From positions 1 to 64,000 of the forward strand of contig NZ_JALOBS010000012.1 of the NCBI RefSeq assembly GCF_023228165.1: 64,000 nucleotides of DNA, written 5' to 3'. Position 1 is the stretch's first letter. Every line of letters starts with the position of its first letter. Shown here piece after piece: positions 16,496 to 24,335 of this stretch. The translations under genes and the position numbers were made by a program. Below the pieces are notes generated by a model. That model was given only the letters and a program-made list of their open reading frames with translations. It searched no databases and had not been told where the DNA came from. The stretch comes from Methylomonas sp. Lineage in GTDB: Bacteria > Pseudomonadota > Gammaproteobacteria > Methylococcales > Methylomonadaceae.

Positions 16496-18388
16496 ATGTC
16501 CCAATTTCCAATTGATCTCGGCGCTTATCAGCGCATCGCTTTAAACCCAAACAACCCAACTTTAACTGCCGAGCAAAGAGCCAGCCTCAAAGCCAATATC
16601 CAGCTTTGTCGCGACGCTATCGTATTTTTCACTGCCACGGGTGCTGCCCGTGGGGTGGGCGGACATACCGGCGGGCCTTACGATACGGTGCCTGAAGTTA
16701 TGATCATGGATGCGTTATTCCGTGGTTCGGATGCGTTTGTACCGATATTTTTCGACGAAGCCGGGCATCGGGTGGCAACCCAATATTTGATGTCCACCTT
16801 GAACGGCGACCTGCCGGCCGAACGTCTGATGGAATACCGTGCCGCGCATTCTCATTTGCCTGGTCACCCCGAGTTGGGTTTTACGCCAGGCGTAAAATTC
16901 AGTTCCGGCCGTTTGGGCCACATGTGGCCGTATGTAAATGGCGTGGCAATCGCCAACCCCGGCAAGGTTTTATTTTGCCTGGGTTCCGACGGTTCGCAGC
17001 AGGAAGGTAACGATGCGGAAGCAGCCCGTCTGGCGGTGGCGCAAGGGTTGAATGTAAAACTGATTATCGACGATAACAATGTCACCATCGCCGGTCACCC
17101 CTCCGATTATTTAAAAGGTTGCAGTACCGCCAAAACGCTGGCGGGTCAAGGCGTCACCGTTTTGGAAGGCGACGGCGAAGATCTTGACGATTTATATAAA
17201 CGTATTTGCACCGCGATTAATACGTCTGGCCCGGTAGCGGTCATCAACCATAGGCCGATGTGCCCAGGCATTGTCGGTCTCGAAGGTTCGACGCACGGCC
17301 ATGACGTAGTATCTGTCAAAGTCGCGCTGGAATATCTGGAGTCGCATGGTCAACAAGCGGCGGCCGACCATCTAAGAACCGTGCAAGCGCCTAAAAACGA
17401 CGCGGTATTTTTGGGTTCCAGCGATAAATGGGATGCCAACCGTAACGTGTTCGGCGACGCTTGCGTGGAAATCCTCGGCCGCATGAGTGATGCGGAAAGA
17501 ATCGAAAAAGTGCGGGTGGTCGATAGTGATTTGGAAGGCTCTTGCGGCCTGATCAAAATTCACAAAGCCTTCCCGGAAGTATTCATATCCTCCGGTATCA
17601 TGGAACGCGGCAATTTCGCGGCGGCGGCCGGTTTCGGCATGGAAGCGGGCAAACAAGGTATTTTCGGTACGTTCAGTGCGTTTTTGGAAATGTGTATTTC
17701 CGAAATCACCATGGCGCGCCTGAACAATTCCAATGTGCTGAGCCATTTCTCGCATTCCGGTATCGACGACATGGCGGACAACACCTGCCATTTCGGTTTA
17801 AACAATATGTTTGCCGACAATGGTTTGAGCGACGGTTACGATACCAATCTGTATTTCCCGGCCGATCCGCTGCAGATGAAAGCCTGTCTGGAAACCATTT
17901 TCTTCAATCCCGGTTTGCGCTTCGTGTTCTCAACCCGCTCCAAAGTGCCGACTATTCTGGATAGTAATGGCAACGAGTTCTTCGGCGGTGCTTATAAATT
18001 CGTATCCGGCAAGGATGAAGTGATTCGGGAAGGTAGCGCCGGTTATATCGTCAGCTTTGGTGAGGCCTTGTACCGCTCGCTGGATGCCGTGGAGCGCCTG
18101 AAAAAACAAGGTATCGATGTCGGCTTGATCAACAAACCGACACTTAACGTCATAGACGAAGATATGCTGGCCAAGATCGGTAAATCGCCCAAGGTGATGG
18201 TGGTTGAAGCCTTTAACCGCAAGACAGGTTTGGGTAGTCGAATGGGAAGCTGGTTGCTGGAGCGCGGCTATACGCCTAAATACGCGCATCTGGGTACGCA
18301 TAAAGAAGGCTGCGGTGGTTTGTGGGAGCAATTCCCTCATCAAGGCATCGATCCCGAGGGCATCATGGCTAGCTTCTTAAAAGATTAA
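16496..18388 (+). CDS. Transketolase-like thiamine diphosphate enzyme (atypical)
   Basis: 630 aa. Full transketolase architecture: the ThDP-binding segment GSDGSQQEGNDAEAAR ... IIDDNN, the pyrimidine domain with catalytic glutamate in IMERGNFAAAAGFG, and the C-terminal domain ending KEGCGGLWEQFPHQGI. The usual SGHPGAPMG loop is replaced by GGHTGGPYDTVPE, so this is not the classical TktA type. In RuMP-cycle methanotrophs a transketolase regenerates ribulose-5-phosphate, and that role is plausible here but inferred. The ATG at 16496 (MSQFPIDLG) is chosen over a TTG-initiated extension. It is monocistronic and followed by a terminator. Confidence 0.85.
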   Translation: MSQFPIDLGAYQRIALNPNNPTLTAEQRASLKANIQLCRDAIVFFTATGAARGVGGHTGGPYDTVPEVMIMDALFRGSDAFVPIFFDEAGHRVATQYLMSTLNGDLPAERLMEYRAAHSHLPGHPELGFTPGVKFSSGRLGHMWPYVNGVAIANPGKVLFCLGSDGSQQEGNDAEAARLAVAQGLNVKLIIDDNNVTIAGHPSDYLKGCSTAKTLAGQGVTVLEGDGEDLDDLYKRICTAINTSGPVAVINHRPMCPGIVGLEGSTHGHDVVSVKVALEYLESHGQQAAADHLRTVQAPKNDAVFLGSSDKWDANRNVFGDACVEILGRMSDAERIEKVRVVDSDLEGSCGLIKIHKAFPEVFISSGIMERGNFAAAAGFGMEAGKQGIFGTFSAFLEMCISEITMARLNNSNVLSHFSHSGIDDMADNTCHFGLNNMFADNGLSDGYDTNLYFPADPLQMKACLETIFFNPGLRFVFSTRSKVPTILDSNGNEFFGGAYKFVSGKDEVIREGSAGYIVSFGEALYRSLDAVERLKKQGIDVGLINKPTLNVIDEDMLAKIGKSPKVMVVEAFNRKTGLGSRMGSWLLERGYTPKYAHLGTHKEGCGGLWEQFPHQGIDPEGIMASFLKD

Positions 18389-18403
18389 CACCCTCCTTAA
18401 TTT

Positions 18404-18429
18404 AGGGCACAGGACGTGCCCTTTCTTTT
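18404..18429 (+). terminator. Intrinsic terminator after the transketolase gene
   Basis: AGGGCAC and GTGCCCT form a 7-bp stem with a 5-nt loop, followed directly by TTCTTTT. It begins 16 nt past the stop. Confidence 0.85.
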
Positions 18430-18482
18430 AGAGGATAATTTTATATCCAAGTTGGAATCGATTTTTCAATGAAGCTAAAGCT

Positions 18483-18611
18483 ATGTCTACAATTATTTAT
18501 GCCCTAACCGTACTTTACTTTTCGTATGTTATTTATGTTGTTCTTGGAGATAAGATAGGGGTTTTGATTAAATATAATTTCCCTAATTATTTATCCGGTT
18601 TATTAAAGTAA
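18483..18611 (+). CDS. Possible 42-aa membrane peptide
   Basis: ATG-to-stop frame encoding a hydrophobic peptide, with TIIYALTVLYFSYVIYVVLG followed by a short KIGVLIKYNF tail: one probable transmembrane helix with a basic cytoplasmic end. The Shine-Dalgarno is weak (GAAG about 12 nt upstream). The frame is followed 5 nt later by a hairpin. It lies between two terminators, which would give it its own transcript. No family known; it may be chance. Confidence 0.35.
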   Translation: MSTIIYALTVLYFSYVIYVVLGDKIGVLIKYNFPNYLSGLLK

Positions 18612-18615
18612 CACC

Positions 18616-18651
18616 AATCCTCGGTAAATAGCTATATTATTTCCGAGGATT
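18616..18651 (+). terminator. Hairpin after the 42-aa frame
   Basis: AATCCTCGG-(T)-AAAT pairs with ATTT-CCGAGGATT with a single bulge, followed by ATTATTG. A moderate terminator candidate immediately behind the small frame. Confidence 0.55.
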
Positions 18652-18668
18652 ATTATTGTACGAGTAAA

Positions 18669-19157
18669 ATGGAAAAACGCATCATCGGTAGTATTGAAAC
18701 ATCCACCCCGCTCACGGCGGAAAATTGGCGTGACCTGGACGCTCTCGCAAGCGTTGAAGTAAGCTCTGAAAATCCGGATCGTCCTATAGAAGCCGCATTG
18801 CTGCCGGGGTTTAAACAAGGCTGGCAAGCGGGCGGACCGGGTGAGCAAACCATTCGGTTGTTATTTGGGCAGGCGCAAAATATCCGCTGCGTGCAGCTCG
18901 ATTTCTTGGAATCCGCTTTCAGTAGAACGCAAGAATATGTGTTGCGTATGTCTCAGGATCAGGGTGCCACTTTCAGAGACATCGTTCGGCAACAATGGAA
19001 TTTCAGTCCCGACGGGGCGACTGCGGAATCCGAAATGCATTTAGTCGATATGGTTGGCGTAACGACTATTGAATTAATTATTAAGCCGGATATCGGCAAT
19101 CCCTCGGCAGTGGCCACGTTAGAGAAAATACGAGTATACGAGTTATTTTCAAGTTAA
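18669..19157 (+). CDS. Conserved hypothetical, beta-sandwich (discoidin-like) protein
   Basis: 162 aa, cytoplasmic by appearance (no signal peptide). The sequence alternates short strands; blocks such as DLDALASVEVSSENPDRPIE, GEQTIRLLFGQAQNI, TQEYVLRMSQDQG and FRDIVRQQWNFSP resemble a widespread uncharacterised bacterial family with a galactose-binding-domain-like (F5/8 type C-like) fold. Ligand and role are unknown. It is likely transcribed on its own; only a weak GAG precedes the ATG. Confidence 0.7.
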   Translation: MEKRIIGSIETSTPLTAENWRDLDALASVEVSSENPDRPIEAALLPGFKQGWQAGGPGEQTIRLLFGQAQNIRCVQLDFLESAFSRTQEYVLRMSQDQGATFRDIVRQQWNFSPDGATAESEMHLVDMVGVTTIELIIKPDIGNPSAVATLEKIRVYELFSS

Positions 19158-19180
19158 ATAGTCCGGCGAGGCTTTGCAAA

Positions 19181-20191
19181 CTAAACCTGCTCCCAAGCTA
19201 CATTCCAGTCAAGAAAATCATCGATTGCTTTTATGTCGGTAAAGCTCGCATAAGCCAGGCCAAGTTTGGCATAGGCGGCTTCAAGGGAATTATTCCAGAT
19301 CATTTTGCCGCCGGAGGCAAGTATCTGTTGAGTTGAACTATAAGCTGCAGCGGATTTTATGGACGGCGCCATATAAAGCGGAATGCCGTTTTGCCGACAA
19401 CGTTGGCAGAAAGCCAGTAGACTGTTGGCTTGGCCCCATTGTTGCGAGGCGCAAGCGGTACCGGAATGATAAAGGTCGTGCAATACGGCGTCGACATTTT
19501 CCAGATCAAAACATCGGTAATTTAGGCCAGGATAAGGCTTGATCAATAATATGTGCGCAAATCGATTTTTTAGGCCGGTTACCGGCGTATGTCTAGGCGG
19601 CAAATCATGCAAGACTGTAAAGCCGCCGTTCTCATAGCGTAGATAGGGTTTGGCTTGCACGCTAATAAAATCGCCGCTGAGAGGTAAGCAGCTGTTTAAG
19701 CGTGTGCCGATATGCACATGCATGGGTTGGCCTGGGTTTTGGTAAGGAACAAATAGCCCGGCTTGGCGCTGTTGGCGTATGAACGCCACGGCGCACATAA
19801 AATTGCGCAAGCCGTTAGCTTGCGGATTCCCCAAGGGATAATTACTAGATACCAGCAGCAGTGGAATTTTTAACGCATTGAAATAGATGCCCAAAGTCGC
19901 CGCGCTAAAAGCCAGCGTATCCGTGCCATGGGTGATTATGATGCCGTCGAATTGCGATAAATCCTGGCTTTCTATGGCCTCAATGATCTGTTGCCAAACA
20001 CCCGGATGCAGATTTTCGCTGAGGATTTGTACCGGCTGCAGGCTGGTAAATTTAATTTGGTTGTGATCGCGATAATGTTGGCTGAACAGATGCAGCAATT
20101 GAAAACCGGCACCGGCATGGGTATCGATAGCGCCATGTTCGACTTGAGAGCCGATTGTGCCGCCTGTAAAGACTAGAAGGATATGTTTCAT
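19181..20191 (-). CDS. Asparaginase family protein
   Basis: 336 aa. The N-terminal VFTGGTIGS holds the first catalytic threonine, and IITHGTDTLAFSAA holds the second Thr-Asp pair. There is no signal peptide, so a cytoplasmic type I-like enzyme that hydrolyses asparagine to aspartate and ammonia is most likely. The C-terminal part (after about residue 220) is less typical and substrate preference cannot be read. It is divergent from folA with 45 nt between the start codons. Confidence 0.85.
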   Translation of the reverse strand: MKHILLVFTGGTIGSQVEHGAIDTHAGAGFQLLHLFSQHYRDHNQIKFTSLQPVQILSENLHPGVWQQIIEAIESQDLSQFDGIIITHGTDTLAFSAATLGIYFNALKIPLLLVSSNYPLGNPQANGLRNFMCAVAFIRQQRQAGLFVPYQNPGQPMHVHIGTRLNSCLPLSGDFISVQAKPYLRYENGGFTVLHDLPPRHTPVTGLKNRFAHILLIKPYPGLNYRCFDLENVDAVLHDLYHSGTACASQQWGQANSLLAFCQRCRQNGIPLYMAPSIKSAAAYSSTQQILASGGKMIWNNSLEAAYAKLGLAYASFTDIKAIDDFLDWNVAWEQV

Positions 20192-20236
20192 ATAAAATGT
20201 ACAGCCAAGTTAAGTCGCGCATAGTAATCACAAACC

Positions 20237-20731
20237 ATGAAAATTTCACTGATCGTCGCCATGGCCAGTAATCGGGTCATCGGTCTGAATGGGGCGATGC
20301 CATGGCATTTGTCCGCGGATTTAAAGCGCTTCAAGCACATTACGCTGGGCTCGCCCATTTTGATGGGGCGTAAAACTTTTGAGGCCATCGGCAGGCCGTT
20401 GCCTGGCCGGGAAAATCTCATTATCAGCCGCAACAGGGATTATCACCAGCCCGGCTGCCGGGTTTTTGCCGATATTGAAAGTGCGTTGGAACAGCTACAA
20501 GCTGGTTCGGAACTATTTGTAATCGGCGGTGCGACGCTTTATGAAACGATGTTGCCGCAAGCGGATAATCTTTATTTAACCCTCATTGAACGCGAATTTG
20601 CCGGCGACACCTATTTCCCGGAGATAGATTATTCGGCCTGGCAGAGCTTGGAACGGGTCGAGGTGGCTGACGATCCGAGTGTGGATTTTTCGTATAGTTT
20701 TTTGACATTGACCAGACGAAACCGGGTTTAA
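20237..20731 (+). CDS. folA: Dihydrofolate reductase
   Basis: Reduces dihydrofolate to tetrahydrofolate with NADPH. 164 aa, usual length. Signature blocks: MKISLIVAMASNRVIG, the GAMPWHLSADLKRFK loop with the catalytic aspartate, MGRKTFEAIGRPLPGR, and VIGGATLYE for cofactor binding. A short hairpin (AAGCC/GGCTT) lies some 10 nt behind the stop, without a U-tract in this direction. Downstream is the phosphate regulon promoter. Confidence 0.97.
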   Translation: MKISLIVAMASNRVIGLNGAMPWHLSADLKRFKHITLGSPILMGRKTFEAIGRPLPGRENLIISRNRDYHQPGCRVFADIESALEQLQAGSELFVIGGATLYETMLPQADNLYLTLIEREFAGDTYFPEIDYSAWQSLERVEVADDPSVDFSYSFLTLTRRNRV

Positions 20732-20769
20732 CGATAGCAAAAAGCCCCGGAGCGGCTTACAATTACTCA

Positions 20770-20787
20770 TTGTCATAAAACTGTCAT
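20770..20787 (+). promoter_or_regulatory. Pho box 1 (PhoB binding site)
   Basis: TTGTCATAAAACTGTCAT matches the PhoB consensus of two CTGTCAT-type half-sites spaced by an AT-rich 4 nt. It lies 90 bp before pstS, as expected for a phosphate-starvation promoter. Confidence 0.88.
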
Positions 20788-20792
20788 ATTCG

Positions 20793-20810
20793 CTTCATAC
20801 TATTGTCACG
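20793..20810 (+). promoter_or_regulatory. Pho box 2 and pstS promoter
   Basis: CTTCATACTATTGTCACG is a weaker second Pho box, 23 bp (about two helical turns) after the first. A TATAGA -10 box at 20823-20828 follows 12 bp later, the usual geometry in which the Pho box replaces the -35. Confidence 0.75.
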
Positions 20811-20859
20811 CTCAAAGGGCAGTATAGATTCTGGTTTTAAACATTGATTGAGAAATAAT

Positions 20860-21849
20860 ATGAAAAAAACATTTCAGCTGAAGTCACTCATCCTTGGATT
20901 TGGCTTTGCTTCTACAGCATTTATGGCAAGTGGCGTGGCGGCTGCGCCAGCTTCTGTTGACCCATCCTTGCCAGAATATGCGGCAGCTAGCGGCGTATCG
21001 GGCAACATTTCCAGTGTGGGTTCCGATACGTTGGCTAATTTAATGACATTGTGGGCTGAAGAGTTCGGCAAAGTATATCCAAATGTCAATATTCAAATTC
21101 AAGCAGCCGGTTCTTCGACCGCGCCACCGGCTCTGACCGAAGGGACTTCAAACCTGGGCCCGATGAGCCGCAAAATGAAAGACAACGAAATCGACGAGTT
21201 TGAAAGCAAATACGGCTACAAACCGACTGCAATTCCCGTTGCCATTGACGCCCTGGCTGTATTCGTAAACAAAGATAACCCTGTGAAAGGTTTGAGCATT
21301 CCACAAGTGGACGCCATCATGTCATCCACTCGTAAATGCGGTCATGCTACAGACATTACTACCTGGGGTGAAGCGGGGTTGACTGGCGGTTGGGCTGGTA
21401 AGCCCATTCAATTGTATGGCCGTAACTCTGTTTCCGGCACTTACGGTTTTTTCAAAGACGAAGCGTTGTGCAAAGGCGATTACAAAAGCAACGTTAACGA
21501 ACAACCTGGTTCAGCTTCCGTCGTTCAAGCTGTAACCACATCCAACAATGGTATTGGCTACTCCGGTATCGGTTACACCACTTCCGGTGTCAGAGCAATT
21601 CCGTTGGCCGCCAAAGATGGCTCGCCTTTTGTCGACCCTACTCCAGAGAACGCAACTTCAGGTACATACCCGCTGTCTCGCTTCCTGTACGTTTATGTCA
21701 ACAAAAAACCAAACGAACCATTGGCACCATTAGAAAAAGAATTCATCAAAATGGTACTGTCTAAAACCGGTCAACAAGTTGTTGTTAAAGACGGTTATAT
21801 TCCACTACCGGCTAAAGCGGTTGAGAAAGCCTTAACACTGATTCAATAA
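20860..21849 (+). CDS. pstS: Phosphate ABC transporter, periplasmic binding protein
   Basis: 329 aa. The signal peptide (MKKTFQLKSLILGFGF ... GVAAA) is cleaved near AAA-AP. The mature protein has phosphate-binding segments SSVGSDTLANLM, QAAGSSTAPPAL and RNSVSGTYGFF. It is the high-affinity phosphate receptor of the PstSCAB importer. The ATG at 20860 is preferred to a TTG 12 nt upstream. It is preceded by two Pho boxes and followed by a terminator that would let it be made in excess over the membrane components. Confidence 0.95.
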   Translation: MKKTFQLKSLILGFGFASTAFMASGVAAAPASVDPSLPEYAAASGVSGNISSVGSDTLANLMTLWAEEFGKVYPNVNIQIQAAGSSTAPPALTEGTSNLGPMSRKMKDNEIDEFESKYGYKPTAIPVAIDALAVFVNKDNPVKGLSIPQVDAIMSSTRKCGHATDITTWGEAGLTGGWAGKPIQLYGRNSVSGTYGFFKDEALCKGDYKSNVNEQPGSASVVQAVTTSNNGIGYSGIGYTTSGVRAIPLAAKDGSPFVDPTPENATSGTYPLSRFLYVYVNKKPNEPLAPLEKEFIKMVLSKTGQQVVVKDGYIPLPAKAVEKALTLIQ

Positions 21850-21957
21850 TCATCATTTACGGACGAGTGATACAGGGAATTAATAGCAAGGATGCTTTAA
21901 GGAATTAAAGTAAAATCAATAAATTAATTATAATGTTTGATTTTACGCCCGTTAATA

Positions 21958-21996
21958 AAGCCGATAAATTACCCTGGTGATTTGTCGGCTTTTTTA
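21958..21996 (+). terminator. Terminator or attenuator between pstS and pstC
   Basis: AAGCCGA-T-AAAT pairs with ATTT-G-TCGGCTT around a short loop, followed by TTTTTA. It lies 108 nt past the pstS stop. Partial read-through would supply pstCAB-phoU at a lower level. Confidence 0.85.
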
Positions 21997-22005
21997 TACT
22001 TAAAA

Positions 22006-22027
22006 TCCTTGTAGTGTGATACAAGGA
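22006..22027. promoter_or_regulatory. 8-bp inverted repeat before pstC
   Basis: TCCTTGTA and TACAAGGA flank GTGTGA, 29 bp upstream of the pstC ATG. It may be an operator or a short RNA hairpin near the ribosome site; pstC lacks a clear Shine-Dalgarno. Function unknown. Confidence 0.4.
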
Positions 22028-22055
22028 CGCCACGTATTACTACTTATGTTTTGTT

Positions 22056-24335
22056 ATGTCTGAAACTCAATCTTCCGCGGCGAAATCGACGCTGTTGCAG
22101 CTGTCATCAAGCGATGCTTATCAGCGTTGGCGGCTATTAAAAGATAAAATCGTGGCTCAAGCCGTTGTTATTGGCGGGTTGAGTATTATTCTGGCGATTG
22201 TTTTGATCTTTTTCTATCTACTTTATGTGGTATTTCCATTGTTACTGTCGTCGCATGCCGAATCGGTAAGCAGCTACGATGCGCCGGAACCCGCGATGGG
22301 CAGTACCGTGTTTTTGTCCATGGAGGAACAAAACGAAATTGGGGTTCGTTTTACCGATACGGGGAAAGCTGTTTTTTTTGCGGTTGCCGACGGACAGGTA
22401 AACCGGATAGTTGATTTGCCGATACCGGAAGGGGTGCGGATTACTAGTTATGCCCATGGTAGCGTCGATAAAGGCATTATCGTTTATGGTTTGTCCGATG
22501 GCAGGGTTTTAGTCGTCAGGCATGAATACAAATTATCCTATCCAGAAAGCAAGCGCTTAATAACCCCGACTATTTCGTATCCGTTCGGAACTGAGCCAAC
22601 GGTAATCGACAACAGTGGGCAGGCGCTCAGCAAAGTCACGGTTAAGGTCGGTGATAAAAACACCAGCTTTTTAGCCAAAACAGCGGATAGCCGCTTGGTA
22701 TTCGTCACCCTGGGCAAAAAGGAATCGATGTTCGATGACGAAGTCACTTGGGAGCGCACCGATGCCGTATTGGATATGACGGCCGGCGATGTGGATTTTA
22801 TGCTGCTGGACAAGGAGTTTCGCAACCTTTATCTGGCTAGCCGTACCGGCGATTTGACCGTGGTGGATGTCACCGATAAAAGCGAGCCGGTCATCAAGCA
22901 CAAAATCAACGTCATGAAGCAAGGTGGTGAAATCACCAGCATGGAATTTTTGAACGGCGATATTTCCGTATTGATTGGCGACAGCCGCGGCGAGTTGGCG
23001 CAATGGACTATTGTGCGCGACAAGCAAAATCATTACAGCGTGCAGAAGTTACGTTCGTTCAAGGTATCCGATGCGCCGATCATTACCATCAATCCCGAGC
23101 AGCGCCGTAAAGGCATGCTGGCGGTGGACGCCAATGGCGAAATGGGAATATACAACACCACGGCCGAGCGGGAATTAATCAAGGAAAAAGTGGCGGATTC
23201 AAAGCCGGTTGCCGTGACCCTGTCGCCGCGCGCCAATGCATTTTTGATGCAAACCGAGGACGGTAAAATACAGCATTGGAAAGTGGAAAATGAACATCCG
23301 GAGGTATCCTGGTCTTCGTTATGGCAAAAAGTCTGGTACGAAAGTTACCCCGAACCTGATTATGTATGGCAATCGTCCGCGGCCAGTAACGATTTCGAAC
23401 CGAAAATGAGCTTGACACCGTTGGTGTTCGGCACCTTGAAAGCCTCGTTCTATGCCATGATAGTTGCTATTCCGTTGGCTTTGTTCGGAGCGATTTATAC
23501 CGGTTATTTCATGGCGCCGAGTATGCGCCAGTATGTAAAACCCGGTATCGAAATCATGGGAGCATTACCCACCGTGATATTGGGTTTTCTGGCCGGGTTA
23601 TGGCTGGCGCCCTTTGTGGAAGTGCACTTAACCGGCATCTTTGCGCTATTAATGTTTGTACCATTGGGTGTCATGATCTTTGCTTATGTTTGGCAATATG
23701 CGCCAAACGCGGTCCGTAATAACATTCCCGAAGGCTGGGATGTCATTGTGTTGGTGCCGGTCATTATCTTCAGCGGTTGGTTTGCATTCGAATTAAGTCC
23801 TGTTGTAGATGAGTATTGCTTTGGTGGTGATTTACGCACCTGGATGCGAACTGAATTCGGTATCGGCTACGACCAGCGCAACACCTTGGTGGTCGGTTTA
23901 GCCATGGGATTCGCCGTGATTCCGATGGTATTTTCAATTGCCGAGGACGCTATCTTTAGTGTGCCCAAACATTTGACAACGGGTTCCCTGGCTTTGGGGG
24001 CGACACCTTGGCAGACCTTGGCTAAAGTAGTGATTCTGACCGCTAGCCCGGGTATTTTCTCTGCGGTGATGATAGGCTTGGGCCGCGCCGTGGGTGAGAC
24101 CATGATCGTATTAATGGCGACAGGCAACACACCGGTGATGGATATCAGTATTTTTCAAGGTTTGCGGACGCTATCCGCCAATATCGCCGTGGAAATGCCC
24201 GAGGCCGAAGTCAATAGTACGCATTATCGGGTGTTGTTTTTAGCGGCCTTGGTGCTGTTCATGTTTACGTTTATTGTCAATTCACTGGCTGAATTGGTAC
24301 GTCAGAATCTGAGACAAAAATACAGTTCGTTATGA
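22056..24335 (+). CDS. pstC: Phosphate ABC transporter permease PstC with large periplasmic insert
   Basis: 759 aa, far longer than the roughly 320-aa E. coli PstC. One membrane helix near residues 30-58 is followed by about 350 residues with repeated beta-strand character (for example RIVDLPIPEG, GIIVYGLSDGRVLVV, NLYLASRTGDLTVVD, GELAQWTIV), suggesting a propeller-like periplasmic domain. The permease core begins near residue 455 (PLVFGTLKASFYAMIVAIP) and carries the EAA-type loop around LTTGSLALGATPWQTLAKVVI. Long PstC proteins of this kind occur in other proteobacteria. The stop overlaps the pstA start (ATGA). Confidence 0.93.
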   Translation: MSETQSSAAKSTLLQLSSSDAYQRWRLLKDKIVAQAVVIGGLSIILAIVLIFFYLLYVVFPLLLSSHAESVSSYDAPEPAMGSTVFLSMEEQNEIGVRFTDTGKAVFFAVADGQVNRIVDLPIPEGVRITSYAHGSVDKGIIVYGLSDGRVLVVRHEYKLSYPESKRLITPTISYPFGTEPTVIDNSGQALSKVTVKVGDKNTSFLAKTADSRLVFVTLGKKESMFDDEVTWERTDAVLDMTAGDVDFMLLDKEFRNLYLASRTGDLTVVDVTDKSEPVIKHKINVMKQGGEITSMEFLNGDISVLIGDSRGELAQWTIVRDKQNHYSVQKLRSFKVSDAPIITINPEQRRKGMLAVDANGEMGIYNTTAERELIKEKVADSKPVAVTLSPRANAFLMQTEDGKIQHWKVENEHPEVSWSSLWQKVWYESYPEPDYVWQSSAASNDFEPKMSLTPLVFGTLKASFYAMIVAIPLALFGAIYTGYFMAPSMRQYVKPGIEIMGALPTVILGFLAGLWLAPFVEVHLTGIFALLMFVPLGVMIFAYVWQYAPNAVRNNIPEGWDVIVLVPVIIFSGWFAFELSPVVDEYCFGGDLRTWMRTEFGIGYDQRNTLVVGLAMGFAVIPMVFSIAEDAIFSVPKHLTTGSLALGATPWQTLAKVVILTASPGIFSAVMIGLGRAVGETMIVLMATGNTPVMDISIFQGLRTLSANIAVEMPEAEVNSTHYRVLFLAALVLFMFTFIVNSLAELVRQNLRQKYSSL

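Noticed and set aside
17372..17791. Open frames of 130-140 codons in other frames of the transketolase gene
   Set aside because: They are shadows of a well-conserved coding region; composition alone keeps them open.
20744..20760. AAGCC/GGCTT hairpin behind folA as a terminator
   Set aside because: The stem is only 5 bp and the T-run lies on the opposite strand, where no gene needs it.
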